DNA of 64,000 nucleotides from JABFSM01 sp963762545 (GTDB taxonomy: Bacteria; Gemmatimonadota; Gemmatimonadetes; Gemmatimonadales; GWC2-71-9). Below the pieces are notes generated by a model. The model saw only the letters and a program-made list of their open reading frames with translations. It was not told the DNA's origin and did no database searches. Positions 28,001-36,264 of this stretch are shown here, piece after piece. The first letter of the stretch is position 1. The number at the start of each line of letters is the position of its first letter. Position numbers and translations under genes: made by a program. The stretch is from contig CAVXLC010000005.1 of the NCBI GenBank assembly GCA_963762545.1, positions 1 to 64,000 of the forward strand, given 5' to 3'.

Positions 28001-28427
28001 CGGGGGTCCAATCGGGCGAGAGATAGCCGTTATCTACCCCGCGGGTGAGCTGCAGGGTGTCCTTCAGGTCCACGCTCATGATCCAGACGTTGTCGTCGCC
28101 GCTCCGGTCCGAGACGAACGCGATCCGCTTCCCGTCGGGACTCCAGCGCGGCTGCATGTCGTGGGGGAGCCCCGAGGTGAGCCGGGTGGCCTTGCCCCCG
28201 GTGATCGGGAGCGTGTAGAGGTCTCCCAGCAGATCGAACACGATCGTCTGACCGTCCGGGCTCACGTCGAGCGACATCCAGGTCCCCTTGCTCGTCGTGA
28301 AGGTGGCGTACCGGTCCGGAACCAGGGGAAGCCCGGGTTTGGGCAGCTGGGCCCGGGCGACGGCCGGGAGACCGGCCGCGCAGAGGAGAGCGGCGAGCGC
28401 GCGATATGCGCCGGCGCGGTGAACCAT
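25074..28427 (-). CDS. Secreted PD40 beta-propeller/amidohydrolase fusion (paralogue)
   Basis: This is 1117 residues from the ATG at 28427 (GGAG 7 nt upstream), starting MVHRAGAYRALAALLCAAG with cleavage after ARAQ; an in-frame TTG at 28469 adds 14 residues without a ribosome site. PD40 repeats (SPDGQTIVFDLLGDLYTLPI) are followed by an amidohydrolase domain with GFVDTHSHMWP, NMTHAMDGYPGIEH, GSHGQFQGLGYHWEMW and EPGKLADLVVLD. Nearly every block aligns with the downstream gene, so they are a tandem duplication. It is probably the first gene of the pair; TTGCAG-16-TATTCC upstream (minus strand, about 28445-28472) is a possible promoter. Confidence 0.88.
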   Translation of the reverse strand: MVHRAGAYRALAALLCAAGLPAVARAQLPKPGLPLVPDRYATFTTSKGTWMSLDVSPDGQTIVFDLLGDLYTLPITGGKATRLTSGLPHDMQPRWSPDGKRIAFVSDRSGDDNVWIMSVDLKDTLQLTRGVDNGYLSPDWTPDGQYVFVAKSTPLATEKLWLYNVHGGYGLQLGASPGPRVMGPAMGPNSRYIWFAQRNGTWQYNAIMPQYQLAVYDRQTGTRTTMSARFGSAFRPAISPDGKWLTYGSRQETETGLRIRDLASGEERWLAYPIQRDDQESVANMDVLPGYSFTPDSKAVVISYGGEIWRVPVDGTAPAKIPFVVDAQVAVGPRLQFEYPIQDTPTFTVKQIRDAVASPDGRRVAFTALDRLYVADLPGGVPRRVTSQDIAEYFPTWSPDGSALAYATWDGDGGHIMRASPAGGTPVELTRVPALYQQLAWAPDGRRIVAVRSPSRDLKQSIDPFYPNTGAEFVWVPATGGDVTLIGPAGNRSNPHFTSDTTRIYAFDFAQGLVSFRWDGTDLKQHLRVLGPLPFTLTARGQALEDMPMPKQDQVAAGDQDREPIPTGFPAGPILMAPKGDLALAVYNNDFYVVTVPVTGGTVPTVNVSKPDSAAVPVRKLTDIGGEFPVWGADGRTIYWSIGNAFVTYRLDQAQATDDSLFRAHADSATRARAAYRPQEQRMLVAAERDIPQGTVVLRGARAVTMKGHEIVENADIVIRNNRIVSVGPRGPEPAGARVIDVSGKTIVPGFVDTHSHMWPAWGLHWQQPWIYLANLAYGVTTTRDPQTATTDVLTYGDRVEAGSAIGPRIYSTGPGVFSGEKVSSLDHARNILKRYSDYYDTKTFKMYLAGNRMQRQWLIMAARELKLMPTTEGGLDYRLNMTHAMDGYPGIEHTMPIDPAYNDVIELFKTTQTTNTPTMIVSYGGPFGENYWYTNESPVDDPKVQYFTPPEELDSKARRRGQGAGGSPGPGGWFMKEEYSFPRHAAWIKQLIEAGGRAGVGSHGQFQGLGYHWEMWMMGSGGMTPHDVLRVATIYGAEAIGLGKDLGSLEPGKLADLVVLDKDPLQDLRNTNTIHFVMKNGRLYDGNTLDELWPRQKPAGDQPWRHTAPNTPSGIR

Positions 28428-28566
28428 GAGGCTGCTCCGCAGGAATAAAGGATGTGGGGTGTGCTGCAAAACCCTACGGCGGGGGCTGAACCGAAGATTC
28501 CGCCGGATCCGGTCTAGATTTCAGGAAGATACGCCCCGGAACGCTCGAGTGCCAAGGAAAACCAGG

Positions 28567-29352
28567 GTGGCCCGTACCGCATGGAAGGTCGTGATGCTGA
28601 CCGGACTGGCCGGTGCCCCCGTGGGAGCGGCGGCCCAGGCACGGATCCCGGAGATCAAGGCCAAGGGGAACACGCCCTGCGAGGTCCACCCGGAAACGGC
28701 GGCCGAAACCGCGGAGCTCTGGGTCCGGGCGCAGACGGCGCTCCTGAGCTCGACCGCCACCGACTCGGCCCCGCAGCTTCTGCTCATCCAGAAGTGGCGG
28801 CGGAGACTCACCCGATCGCTCACGCTGCTCTACGAACGGCGGGACACCACGCTGGTGGCCACCCGGCAGCCGTTCGGGGTCAAGACGCCGAGCAACCTGG
28901 AGCGGGTCGGCTACATCCAGCCGCTGCTGCAGTCGGTCATCTTCTACGGCCCCGACCCCGATGAGATCATCACCGAGCGATTCCTCCGGCAGCATTGCTT
29001 CCACCGGGTCCCGGGAAGCGGAGCCACCGAGGGGCTGATCGGTCTGGCGTTCGACCCGCTCCCCCGGCAGCAGAACCCCGACGTCTCGGGCACGCTCTGG
29101 ATCGAACCGGTGAGCGGCGCGCTCCGGTCGGTGGACTACGGCTGGACCAATCCGCCGTTCTGGGCCGATGGAGGCAAGGCGCGGGGGCGAACCGATTTCG
29201 TCCGCCTGGCGTCCGGCGGATGGGTCACCCAGCGATGGTATATCCGGTTGCCCAGCGTGGACGTCGGATTCGACTACGACTTCAACGGCTACGTGGAGGA
29301 AGGCGGGGAATTGCTCGCGGTGGGGCCGCCGACCCCGAAGAGGAAACCGTGA
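28567..29352 (+). CDS. Hypothetical secreted protein
   Basis: This is 261 residues from the GTG at 28567, which has AAGGA upstream and starts a signal peptide (VVMLTGLAGAPVGAAAQA). I recognise no family. The mature part is about 230 residues with a late segment SGTLWIEPVSGALRSVDYGW, reminiscent of outer-membrane lipoprotein-sorting or carboxypeptidase-regulatory-like secreted proteins of this phylum. A longer open frame upstream would overlap the divergent amidohydrolase start. It overlaps the next gene by one base (TGATG). Confidence 0.7.
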   Translation: MARTAWKVVMLTGLAGAPVGAAAQARIPEIKAKGNTPCEVHPETAAETAELWVRAQTALLSSTATDSAPQLLLIQKWRRRLTRSLTLLYERRDTTLVATRQPFGVKTPSNLERVGYIQPLLQSVIFYGPDPDEIITERFLRQHCFHRVPGSGATEGLIGLAFDPLPRQQNPDVSGTLWIEPVSGALRSVDYGWTNPPFWADGGKARGRTDFVRLASGGWVTQRWYIRLPSVDVGFDYDFNGYVEEGGELLAVGPPTPKRKP

Positions 29353-31172
29353 TGCGTCTGGCCTCGCTTCGAAGCGCCGCCGCCGCCGCGGGCGCTACCC
29401 TAGTGCGGTTCCCGATGGCGCTGCTGTCCGGGTTCGTCGCCTGCGGGACGATGCTGCACCTCATCGGCATGGACGAGTCCTCCAACCAATCGTCGCTCCG
29501 GCTCCTGGCGGTGGCGGTCATGGGGCTCGCGCTGTTCACGGCGGCCCGGACCGGCGCCGAGCGTCGGGACGCCCGGGTCGCCAGCCTGTGGCTGGTCTAC
29601 GCGGTCCTCGGGGCCGGATTGGCCACCCTCTATGTGCTCTCGCTGGGCTGGACCGACCAGATGGCCGGCATCCGCCTGGCACAGTTCCTGGTGCTCGCCC
29701 ATCTCGCCGTCGCCGTGGCGCCGTACCTCGGGGTGGAGCGTCCCAGCGGATTCTGGCAATACAATCGCTTCCTGCTGCTCCGCTATCTGGAGGCCTCGTT
29801 CTACACCCTGGTGCTGTTCGCCGGTCTCGCGATCGCGCTCGGCGCCCTCGACAAGCTCTTCGGGGTGAGCGTGCCGGGGAAGGACTATTTCCGTCTACTG
29901 GCGGTGCTGGCCTTGGTCTTTCATCCCTGGTTCCTCCTGGCCGGCGTGCACGCGGACTATCAGGCCCTGGACGCGCGCGAGGACTATCCGCTGATTCTCA
30001 AGGTGTTCAGCCAGTTCGTCCTGATTCCGCTGGTGACGGTCTACCTCGTGATCCTCACCGCGTACCTGGGGAAGGTGGTCTTCACCCGCACCTGGCCCAG
30101 CGGCTGGATCGGATACCTGGTGTCCACGGTGTCCACCATCGGCGTGCTGGCGCTGCTGCTGGTCTACCCGATCCGGCGACGGGGCGACACGCCCTGGGTC
30201 AACGCCTACACGCGGTGGTGGTTCGTGGCCCTGCTGCCTTCGCTGGTGATGCTCCTCCTGGCGGTAGGGAAACGGATCGGGCAGTACGGTGTGACCGAGG
30301 AGCGCTACTTCCTGGGCGTGCTCACGGTGTGGATGCTGGGCATGTCGATCTACTTCGGCCTGACCGGGTCGACCCGGATCAAGCGCATCCCAGAGACGCT
30401 GCTGGCGGTCGTGCTGCTGAGCGCGGCGGGTCCCTGGGGCGCGTACGCCGTGTCGGAGCGGAGCCAGGTCTCGAGGCTCGGGCGACTGCTCCAGGCCAAC
30501 GACCTGGGGCGGCCGGGAAAGATCACGCCGCCGGCCGGCGCGGTCCCGGAGCAGGACCGGGCTCAGATCAGCGCGGTGCTGCGCTATCTGGCCGCCGTGC
30601 ACGGATCCGGCGCGGTCGCGCGGGTGCTGGGAGTCCCCGCCGATTCGGCGCTGGTCTGGACCGGGCGTACCGGCACCACTGACATGGAGGCGCGGGAGGC
30701 GATGCGCCGTCTCGGGCTGGAATATGTGGACCAATGGTCCTCCGGGGTCGATCACCGGTCCTACTATGCCCACGCAACTGAAGACCTGAGCGTCCCCGTC
30801 GAGGGTTTCGAGGTGGTCCGGAGGATTTCGTTTCCGTCCACGGCGCTGATCGAGAACCAGGCCGACACGCTGGAGATCGCCCGGGACAGCATCGGCGGGG
30901 GAATCGTGGTGAAGCATGCGGGACTTCCCCTCCTCACCCTGGATCTGGTGAGCCCGATCCGGCTCGCGCTGGCGCGGGACTCCACCGGGAACAAGTCGGC
31001 CCTGACGCTCCCGGGTCCGATCGTGGTGGAAGGCCAGGCCGGCGGCTACCGGGTACGGGTGGTGCTGGTGAGCGTACGGGGAGACATCGAAGCGGGCGTA
31101 CTCCGCGTGCAGGGCGCCGAGGGAATGGTGATGGCGGCGGGATTCCGGAAGCGCGTACTACTAACTCCCTAG
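29352..31172 (+). CDS. DUF4153-like polytopic membrane protein
   Basis: This is 606 residues. The N-terminal two thirds carry about twelve membrane helices (from MALLSGFVACGTMLHLIG to LLAVVLLSAAGPWGAYAV), with YNRFLLLRYLEASFYTLVLFAGLAIA and VILTAYLGKVVF typical of DUF4153. The last 200 residues are a soluble domain. No enzymatic motif is seen. Translation is coupled to the upstream secreted protein. Confidence 0.75.
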   Translation: MRLASLRSAAAAAGATLVRFPMALLSGFVACGTMLHLIGMDESSNQSSLRLLAVAVMGLALFTAARTGAERRDARVASLWLVYAVLGAGLATLYVLSLGWTDQMAGIRLAQFLVLAHLAVAVAPYLGVERPSGFWQYNRFLLLRYLEASFYTLVLFAGLAIALGALDKLFGVSVPGKDYFRLLAVLALVFHPWFLLAGVHADYQALDAREDYPLILKVFSQFVLIPLVTVYLVILTAYLGKVVFTRTWPSGWIGYLVSTVSTIGVLALLLVYPIRRRGDTPWVNAYTRWWFVALLPSLVMLLLAVGKRIGQYGVTEERYFLGVLTVWMLGMSIYFGLTGSTRIKRIPETLLAVVLLSAAGPWGAYAVSERSQVSRLGRLLQANDLGRPGKITPPAGAVPEQDRAQISAVLRYLAAVHGSGAVARVLGVPADSALVWTGRTGTTDMEAREAMRRLGLEYVDQWSSGVDHRSYYAHATEDLSVPVEGFEVVRRISFPSTALIENQADTLEIARDSIGGGIVVKHAGLPLLTLDLVSPIRLALARDSTGNKSALTLPGPIVVEGQAGGYRVRVVLVSVRGDIEAGVLRVQGAEGMVMAAGFRKRVLLTP

Positions 31173-31201
31173 TTGACAGAATCGGGGCCGGGCGCCAGCT
31201 T

Positions 31202-31219
31202 CTACTAAACTATTAGTAG
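31202..31219. promoter_or_regulatory. BlaI-type operator before blaI
   Basis: CTACTAAACTATTAGTAG, an 18-bp imperfect palindrome with 6-bp perfect arms (CTACTA/TAGTAG). It lies 9 bp before the BlaI start, with TTGACA at 31173-31178 upstream, consistent with autorepression. A near-identical site occurs at 38057-38074. Confidence 0.75.
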
Positions 31220-31228
31220 GAGACCCCG

Positions 31229-31603
31229 ATGAGCATCCGGTTGAGCGACCGCGAGCTGGACGTGATGGCGGTGCTGTGGGCCCGGGGGTCGGGCACCGTC
31301 GCCGAGGTGCGGGAATCCCTGGCCGATCCGCTGGCCTATACCACGGTGCTGACGGTGCTCCGGACTCTGGAGGAGAAGGGGTTCGTGGGCCACGAGGAGG
31401 AGGGCAAGGCCCACCGCTACACGCCGCTGGTGGCGCGGGAGCGGGCGGGCCGGAGCGCGCTCAGCCGCCTGGTGGAAAAGCTGTTCGAGGGCTCTCCCGA
31501 GCTGCTGATCACCCAGCTGGTCAGCGACCGAAAGCTCTCGGCGGAAGAGATCCGCCGGCTCAAGCGGATCCTCGATGAGCGGTTGAAGGGGGGCGCGAAA
31601 TGA
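31229..31603 (+). CDS. BlaI/MecI family repressor
   Basis: This is 124 residues. The winged helix shows the family pattern: LSDRELDVMAVLWARGSGTVAEV, YTTVLTVLRTLEEKGFVGHEEEGKAHRYTPL, then a dimerisation tail. BlaI proteins are dimeric repressors inactivated by proteolysis through a partner M56 sensor, which is the next gene, overlapping by ATGA. The operator just upstream suggests autoregulation. Confidence 0.92.
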   Translation: MSIRLSDRELDVMAVLWARGSGTVAEVRESLADPLAYTTVLTVLRTLEEKGFVGHEEEGKAHRYTPLVARERAGRSALSRLVEKLFEGSPELLITQLVSDRKLSAEEIRRLKRILDERLKGGAK

Positions 31604-32967
31604 TCGCCTCCTGGATGCTCTACACCCTGCTGGTAGGAGGACTGGTGAGTGTGGCGGCGCTGGCCGCGGAGCGCGCCCTGCTGCTCCTGCGGATTCCGGT
31701 GCGGGCGGTCTGGGCCACCGCCCTCAGCCTCTCGCTGCTGGTTCCCTGCCTCGCGCATTTCCTTCCCCGGCGGGTGCCGATTCCGCCCGCCATCGAGCGG
31801 GCGATGTTGAAGACGGCCGACCTGGCGTCTCCACCGAAGGTACTGACTTGGCCCTACAAGGCGGCACCAGCGGAGGCCCCCTTCCCGCTCGGTCGGGTGC
31901 TGCTGATCGGCTGGGCCGCCGCGAGCATCGGGCTGGCCCAGCTGATCCTCTATTCGATGGCGGTACTGTACGGACGGAGACGCGAATGGCGGCGGGAGAC
32001 GATCGAGGGCGTCGAGGTCCTGGTGGCTCCCGACTTCGGGCCGGCGGTGGTGGGGTGGCGACGGCTCGAAATCGTGCTCCCGGCCTGGTCGATGGAGCTG
32101 GCCCGTGATGCGCGGGCGCTGGTGGTGCGCCACGAGGACGAGCACCTGCGGCGCCGGGATCCCCGCTTGCTGATCCACGCCTCGCTGGTGGTCCTGGCGA
32201 TGCCGTGGAACCCGGCGCTCTGGTGGCAGTACCGGAGGCTCCGGCGCGCGATCGAGCTGGACTGCGACGCGCGGGTGGTGCGCGGCGGCGCCGACGTGGC
32301 CCGCTATGGAGCGGTACTGCTGGAGGCGGGGGGATTCTGCCGCCGGGGCGGGCTGCCGGCGCTGGCCGCGTTCGCCGAGCGGGCCGGCGATCTGGAAGCG
32401 CGGATCAAGGCTCTCACACCGACCCGGGGACGGTGGCGGCGCGCGCGGGTGAGCGTCGCGGTCGTGACGGCGGGTGTGCTGGTGGCGGCGGCGTGCCTGG
32501 TGCCGGATCCGCTGAGTCCGCCCGCCGAGCAGACCCCGGCGCCGGTGGTGAACCCGTCCAATCTCGGAGAGCTGCGAGAATGGGCCCGTTGGTATATCGG
32601 AGGGCGTCCGTTCACCGGGGACCTGGTCATCGTGCGCACGTCGGATGGAAAGATCGTTCGCACCGAAAAATTGACTGGCGGCCCGGAGGGGAGTCGGGCC
32701 AAGGTGGACCTGCTCAGGCGCGAGCTCGGCAAGGACGCCGTCGAACTCATCAACATCCTCAAACGCGAAGCGGTCCAGGTTCCCGGCGTCGAGTCGGTGA
32801 TCCAGGTCTATCTCAAGCCGGGCGTACAGCTCAAGCCGGAGGCAACCGGAGTCTGGCAGCGCGATAGCATCTCGACCGGGCGCTGGTTCGGAGACGCGAG
32901 GCCATTCTCCCTCGCGTGGTATGTCGCGAACTATGGCACCCAACATTGGCGCTTGGCCGGGCGCTAG
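31600..32967 (+). CDS. BlaR1-like M56 family membrane metalloprotease
   Basis: This is 455 residues with membrane helices near 5-25, 37-55, about 100-125 and 280-300. The zinc motif HEDEH (178-182) is followed by the M56 segment AIELDCDARVV. The C-terminal periplasmic domain (about 310-455) is not a penicillin-binding domain, so the signal is probably not a beta-lactam. M56 proteases cleave or trigger cleavage of their BlaI partner; here they are translationally coupled. Confidence 0.9.
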   Translation: MIASWMLYTLLVGGLVSVAALAAERALLLLRIPVRAVWATALSLSLLVPCLAHFLPRRVPIPPAIERAMLKTADLASPPKVLTWPYKAAPAEAPFPLGRVLLIGWAAASIGLAQLILYSMAVLYGRRREWRRETIEGVEVLVAPDFGPAVVGWRRLEIVLPAWSMELARDARALVVRHEDEHLRRRDPRLLIHASLVVLAMPWNPALWWQYRRLRRAIELDCDARVVRGGADVARYGAVLLEAGGFCRRGGLPALAAFAERAGDLEARIKALTPTRGRWRRARVSVAVVTAGVLVAAACLVPDPLSPPAEQTPAPVVNPSNLGELREWARWYIGGRPFTGDLVIVRTSDGKIVRTEKLTGGPEGSRAKVDLLRRELGKDAVELINILKREAVQVPGVESVIQVYLKPGVQLKPEATGVWQRDSISTGRWFGDARPFSLAWYVANYGTQHWRLAGR

Positions 32968-32980
32968 GTGGAGAGGGACC

Positions 32981-34090
32981 ATGAATCAGAGAATGCACCG
33001 ATTGTTTCTGACGGTCTCACTCGCCGCCGCCGGCCGCGCCCAGGCGCAGACAACTCCTATTTGGCACTTCACCGAGGAGCTCCGCATCGGCAGCGAGGCC
33101 GACGACGCCACGGGGTTCAGCGACATCCGCGGCCTGCTGGTGGATGCCAAGGGGAACATCTGGGTCCTCGAGGCGTCGACGCAGGAGATCCGAATCTTCG
33201 ATCCCCACGGAAAGCACCTTCGGAACGTCGGGCGGAAGGGTAAGGGTCCAGGCGAGTTCATCTATGCCGACGGCATGGCCATGGCGCCGGACGGTCTGAT
33301 CTGGGTTCACGACCCGCAGAACGCCCGATTCTCGATCTTCGATCAGGAGGGAGAGTTCGTACGGCAGCAACTGGCGCCCAGCAATGGATACGGGTTCATC
33401 TGGTTCGGAGGCATCGACCGCCAGGGCAGGATCTGGGATCAGGTTTTCCGCCAAGATCCCAAGAACCCCAGGCAACGCTGGATGCGGCGAGCCACCGCCG
33501 ACTGGCGCACGGTTGATACCCTCGCCCTGCCGTCGTGCGGCAAGCCGGGGCGATCCCCGGAAGAAGGGAGCTTCAAGCTCCCCCATGGCTTCGCCGCGGT
33601 ACCCTATTACCCGGGACCCTTGACCGCCATCGACTACGATGACAGCTCGCTCTGGTGTGCCCCGACCAGCGCGGAATACGAATTCGTGCGGCTGCGCATC
33701 GGGCGCGGTGACACGCTGGGCCGGCTTGCCGCACGCGCCGACCGCGTTCCCGTCACGCCCGCCGAGCGCGACTCGGCCATCGGCAAACTCAAGGAGTTCA
33801 TGAAGCAGGCTGGGGAAGCCTCCCTGGACTGGTCGCGCATCCCGAGGGTCAAGCCGGTCATCCAGTGGCCGTTCGTGGAGGGCGACGGGCGCCTCTGGGT
33901 CCGCCGCAACGCGCCCGGCGGAACCTCCGCATTCGATATCTTCTCGCGCGACGGGAAGCCGGTCGCGAGCCTTACTGTTCCCCTGCCGGTGACGGCTTGG
34001 CTCCGCCCGGTGATCCGGAACGACACCGGCTACTTCGTGGTCCAGGAAGAGGGTGAGATCCCCTACATTGTGCGGGCCCGGATTCGCTGA
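32981..34090 (+). CDS. Secreted 6-bladed beta-propeller protein
   Basis: This is 369 residues with a signal peptide (LFLTVSLAAAGRAQAQ). NHL/6-bladed repeats include IRGLLVDAKGNIWVLEASTQEIRIFD and the family mark GRKGKGPGEF. These propellers are common in Bacteroidota and Gemmatimonadota; their ligand is unknown. It follows the M56 gene by 13 bp with GAGAGGG before the ATG, so it is likely part of the BlaI-controlled transcript. Confidence 0.8.
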   Translation: MNQRMHRLFLTVSLAAAGRAQAQTTPIWHFTEELRIGSEADDATGFSDIRGLLVDAKGNIWVLEASTQEIRIFDPHGKHLRNVGRKGKGPGEFIYADGMAMAPDGLIWVHDPQNARFSIFDQEGEFVRQQLAPSNGYGFIWFGGIDRQGRIWDQVFRQDPKNPRQRWMRRATADWRTVDTLALPSCGKPGRSPEEGSFKLPHGFAAVPYYPGPLTAIDYDDSSLWCAPTSAEYEFVRLRIGRGDTLGRLAARADRVPVTPAERDSAIGKLKEFMKQAGEASLDWSRIPRVKPVIQWPFVEGDGRLWVRRNAPGGTSAFDIFSRDGKPVASLTVPLPVTAWLRPVIRNDTGYFVVQEEGEIPYIVRARIR

Positions 34091-34152
34091 AGAAACCCTT
34101 CCCCGGCCGAGGGCGTCTCACCGATACACTGGTCAATTCCGAGGAACCTCCC

Positions 34153-35376
34153 ATGCGCCGCCTGCACCGACGCGCCACACCGCTGTTCTTCCCGTTCCTC
34201 CTCGCCTCCTGCGGCGGCGGCGCCGCATCCAACCTGGCCCATGCCGTGGTCGACACCCTGCCGGGCGGCATCCCGCGGGTGAGCAATGCCGGTCCCACCG
34301 CGTGGACCGACTCCGCCGGGGCGAAGCTGGTGGAGGAGGGGCGCTTCGGCGGGGAAGAGGGCACACCCTCCGAGCTGGGCGAGCCGCGGAGCATCGCGGT
34401 GGACCAGGCCGGGCGGGTCTACGTCGTCGATGGCAAGCCCGCCATGGTCAAGGTCTTCTCCCCCGACGGCAAGCTGGTACGGACGTTCGGACGAGAGGGC
34501 GAGGGCCCCGGCGAGTTCCGGGTCGGCTTCATCGCGGTACGGGGCGGGTTCGTCGCCCTCCACGATCCCCAGCTTTCCCGCACCAGTGTCTGGGACACCA
34601 CGGGCGCCTTCCTCAGGAGCTGGCATTCGTCCTGTTGCTACTGGACCGACATCCAGATCGACCGCGCGAACCGCATCTACGTGCCCAGCGCGATGGCGCC
34701 CAAGCCGGGCGAGACCATGCAGGGCACTCCGTACATCCGCTGGTCGGTCGAGGGCGCCGTAATCGACACGCTCTGGGTTCCCCGCCGGCAAGAGCCGAAG
34801 GTGTGGACGCTCTCCTTGAATCGCGGCGGCAAGAATCTCATGGCGATGAGCACCTCGGTCCCGTTCATGCCGAGCCTGGTGTTCACGCTCGACCCTTCGG
34901 GAGGTGTCGTCTACGGGTGGAGCGGCACCTATTCGATCGTGCGGAGCGCGAGAGGCACCGACTCGGTTCGCGTCTTCGGGCGAGCCTGGACTCCGGATCC
35001 GGCGTCCGATTCGCGAAGGCGAGACGAAGTGGAATCGAAAGTCCGCGAGACCAAGGAGAGCTTTGGAGAAGCGACGGCGCGCGCGGCGTTCAAGCTCGCC
35101 GACATCCCGTCCACCCTGCCCGCCTTCGAGGGGCTGCGGGTGGATGACGCCGGCAGGGTGTGGGCCCGCCGCTACGCGGTCAGCGACACGACCCGGACCA
35201 CCTTCGACGTCTTCGACTCGACCGGCGCCTACCTCGGCCCGGTCGTCGCGCCAGTGAACATCAACCCGTGGGGTCAGCAGGCGTGGACCCGGACGGGCCT
35301 CGTGACGGTGATCGAGGACCAGGAAGGACGCCCGATGGTCGTCAGATACTCGCTGGCATTACCCAGGAGCCGATGA
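34153..35376 (+). CDS. 6-bladed beta-propeller lipoprotein
   Basis: This is 407 residues with a lipobox (FPFLLASC). Propeller repeats include PRSIAVDQAGRVYVVDG and GREGEGPGEF, the same mark as the preceding gene. An unusual CC pair (SSCCYW) sits mid-protein. It lies 62 bp after its neighbour and may share its transcript. Confidence 0.8.
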   Translation: MRRLHRRATPLFFPFLLASCGGGAASNLAHAVVDTLPGGIPRVSNAGPTAWTDSAGAKLVEEGRFGGEEGTPSELGEPRSIAVDQAGRVYVVDGKPAMVKVFSPDGKLVRTFGREGEGPGEFRVGFIAVRGGFVALHDPQLSRTSVWDTTGAFLRSWHSSCCYWTDIQIDRANRIYVPSAMAPKPGETMQGTPYIRWSVEGAVIDTLWVPRRQEPKVWTLSLNRGGKNLMAMSTSVPFMPSLVFTLDPSGGVVYGWSGTYSIVRSARGTDSVRVFGRAWTPDPASDSRRRDEVESKVRETKESFGEATARAAFKLADIPSTLPAFEGLRVDDAGRVWARRYAVSDTTRTTFDVFDSTGAYLGPVVAPVNINPWGQQAWTRTGLVTVIEDQEGRPMVVRYSLALPRSR

Positions 35377-35802
35377 CCGAGAATCAACACCTTGCGGCGA
35401 AAGATTATTTGCATTAATTAACCTCCGTCAGACAGACCGAGGGTGTGCAGGTGGCACATCCGCCTTTTCGCCGGAGATCACTGGCTCCGTGAGATGAAGG
35501 CGCCGACGACGGGCCCCACGCCCGACGCCGGCGCCTTTTGACATTCAAGGGTCCGCGAGAGCGTCGACCCAATCCAATCCGGCACCCTTGGTGACCGGTG
35601 CAGTCATACAGGCGGGGGCGACGGAGAAAGTCAGGGATTCCGTCGAGGGTCCGTGCGGGGCGGTTTCGCCCGCACGGACCGCTTCCGTCCCGGCGCGGGC
35701 AGGAACCATTCATCGAGGAGCGGCGCCGCATGTTGAGCACCGGCCTGATGGGAAGCCCCTCGCCCTGTAGCAGCACGCGGTAACGGCAGAAGAGAGGAAC
35801 GG
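35377..35802. other. 426-bp gene-poor stretch with two strong hairpins
   Basis: No convincing reading frame. It opens with an AT-rich patch (35390-35420, containing TTGCATTAATTAA), unlike the surrounding DNA. A terminator (35497-35539) and a 12-bp perfect hairpin (GGTCCGTGCGGG/CCCGCACGGACC, 35648-35680) follow. An unrecognised small RNA or leader is possible. Confidence 0.4.
35497..35539 (+). terminator. Intrinsic terminator after the propeller genes
   Basis: The outer stem AAGGCGCCG/CGGCGCCTT encloses an inner stem GGGC/GCCC and ends in TTTT. It lies 120 bp after the last propeller stop. Confidence 0.75.
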
Positions 35803-36171
35803 ATGGTCCGCATGGCAGGAGCGGCCTGGCTGTCGGAGTGGATTCCGGCCATGGCCGATCGGGCGGTCGTGACGGTCCCGGGGAGGAACGTCGTCGCGAC
35901 CGTCAGGAAGGCTCTTCGATTCTTCCCGGCCAGCGAGCGGCAGGAAGAACGGAGAGCGGGAACCGGGCGGTTCTTTCCCGGAGGGATGCCCGCGCTGAGC
36001 ACCCGCATGGTGGAAGGCCTCGTTGCCGCCATCATCGCGCTGCTGGTTCGATCGGTTCCGTATACCACCACGCAACAGCTGGGGATGGTGCTGTTTTCCA
36101 TCTCCTCGGTCGTCCTGCTGCTGCTCGGCGTGGCGGAGTTCCGGACCTGGAGGCGGTGGTCGTTGGGGTAA
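35803..36171 (+). CDS. Small hypothetical membrane protein
   Basis: This is 122 residues. AGAGGAA precedes the ATG at good spacing. The N-terminal half is basic and soluble; two membrane helices follow (MVEGLVAAIIALLV about 68-82 and MVLFSISSVVLLLLGVAEF about 94-112). No family is recognised. It is followed by a bidirectional hairpin terminator, which supports a real transcript. Confidence 0.5.
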   Translation: MVRMAGAAWLSEWIPAMADRAVVTVPGRNVVATVRKALRFFPASERQEERRAGTGRFFPGGMPALSTRMVEGLVAAIIALLVRSVPYTTTQQLGMVLFSISSVVLLLLGVAEFRTWRRWSLG

Positions 36172-36202
36172 CACGGGGAGACTGCCCGAGCGAAGCGAAG
36201 CT

Positions 36203-36256
36203 GCAACGATGAATCGGGCCGAGGCGACGCGTGGTCGTCCCGGCCCGATTCGTTGC
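36203..36256. terminator. Bidirectional hairpin between convergent genes
   Basis: A 16-bp stem (GCAACGA-ATCGGGCCG with a 3-nt bulge on the left arm) around a 19-nt loop. It lies between the small membrane protein and the Rieske remnant. Confidence 0.65.
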
Positions 36257-36264
36257 GCGCCCGG

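Noticed and set aside
28426..28566. Upstream start for the secreted protein at 28.5 kb
   Set aside because: It would overlap the start of the divergent amidohydrolase and place about 45 basic residues before the signal peptide.
31600..32967. Beta-lactam sensor BlaR1
   Set aside because: The M56 part is clear, but the C-terminal domain lacks a penicillin-binding SxxK domain and no beta-lactamase gene is near.
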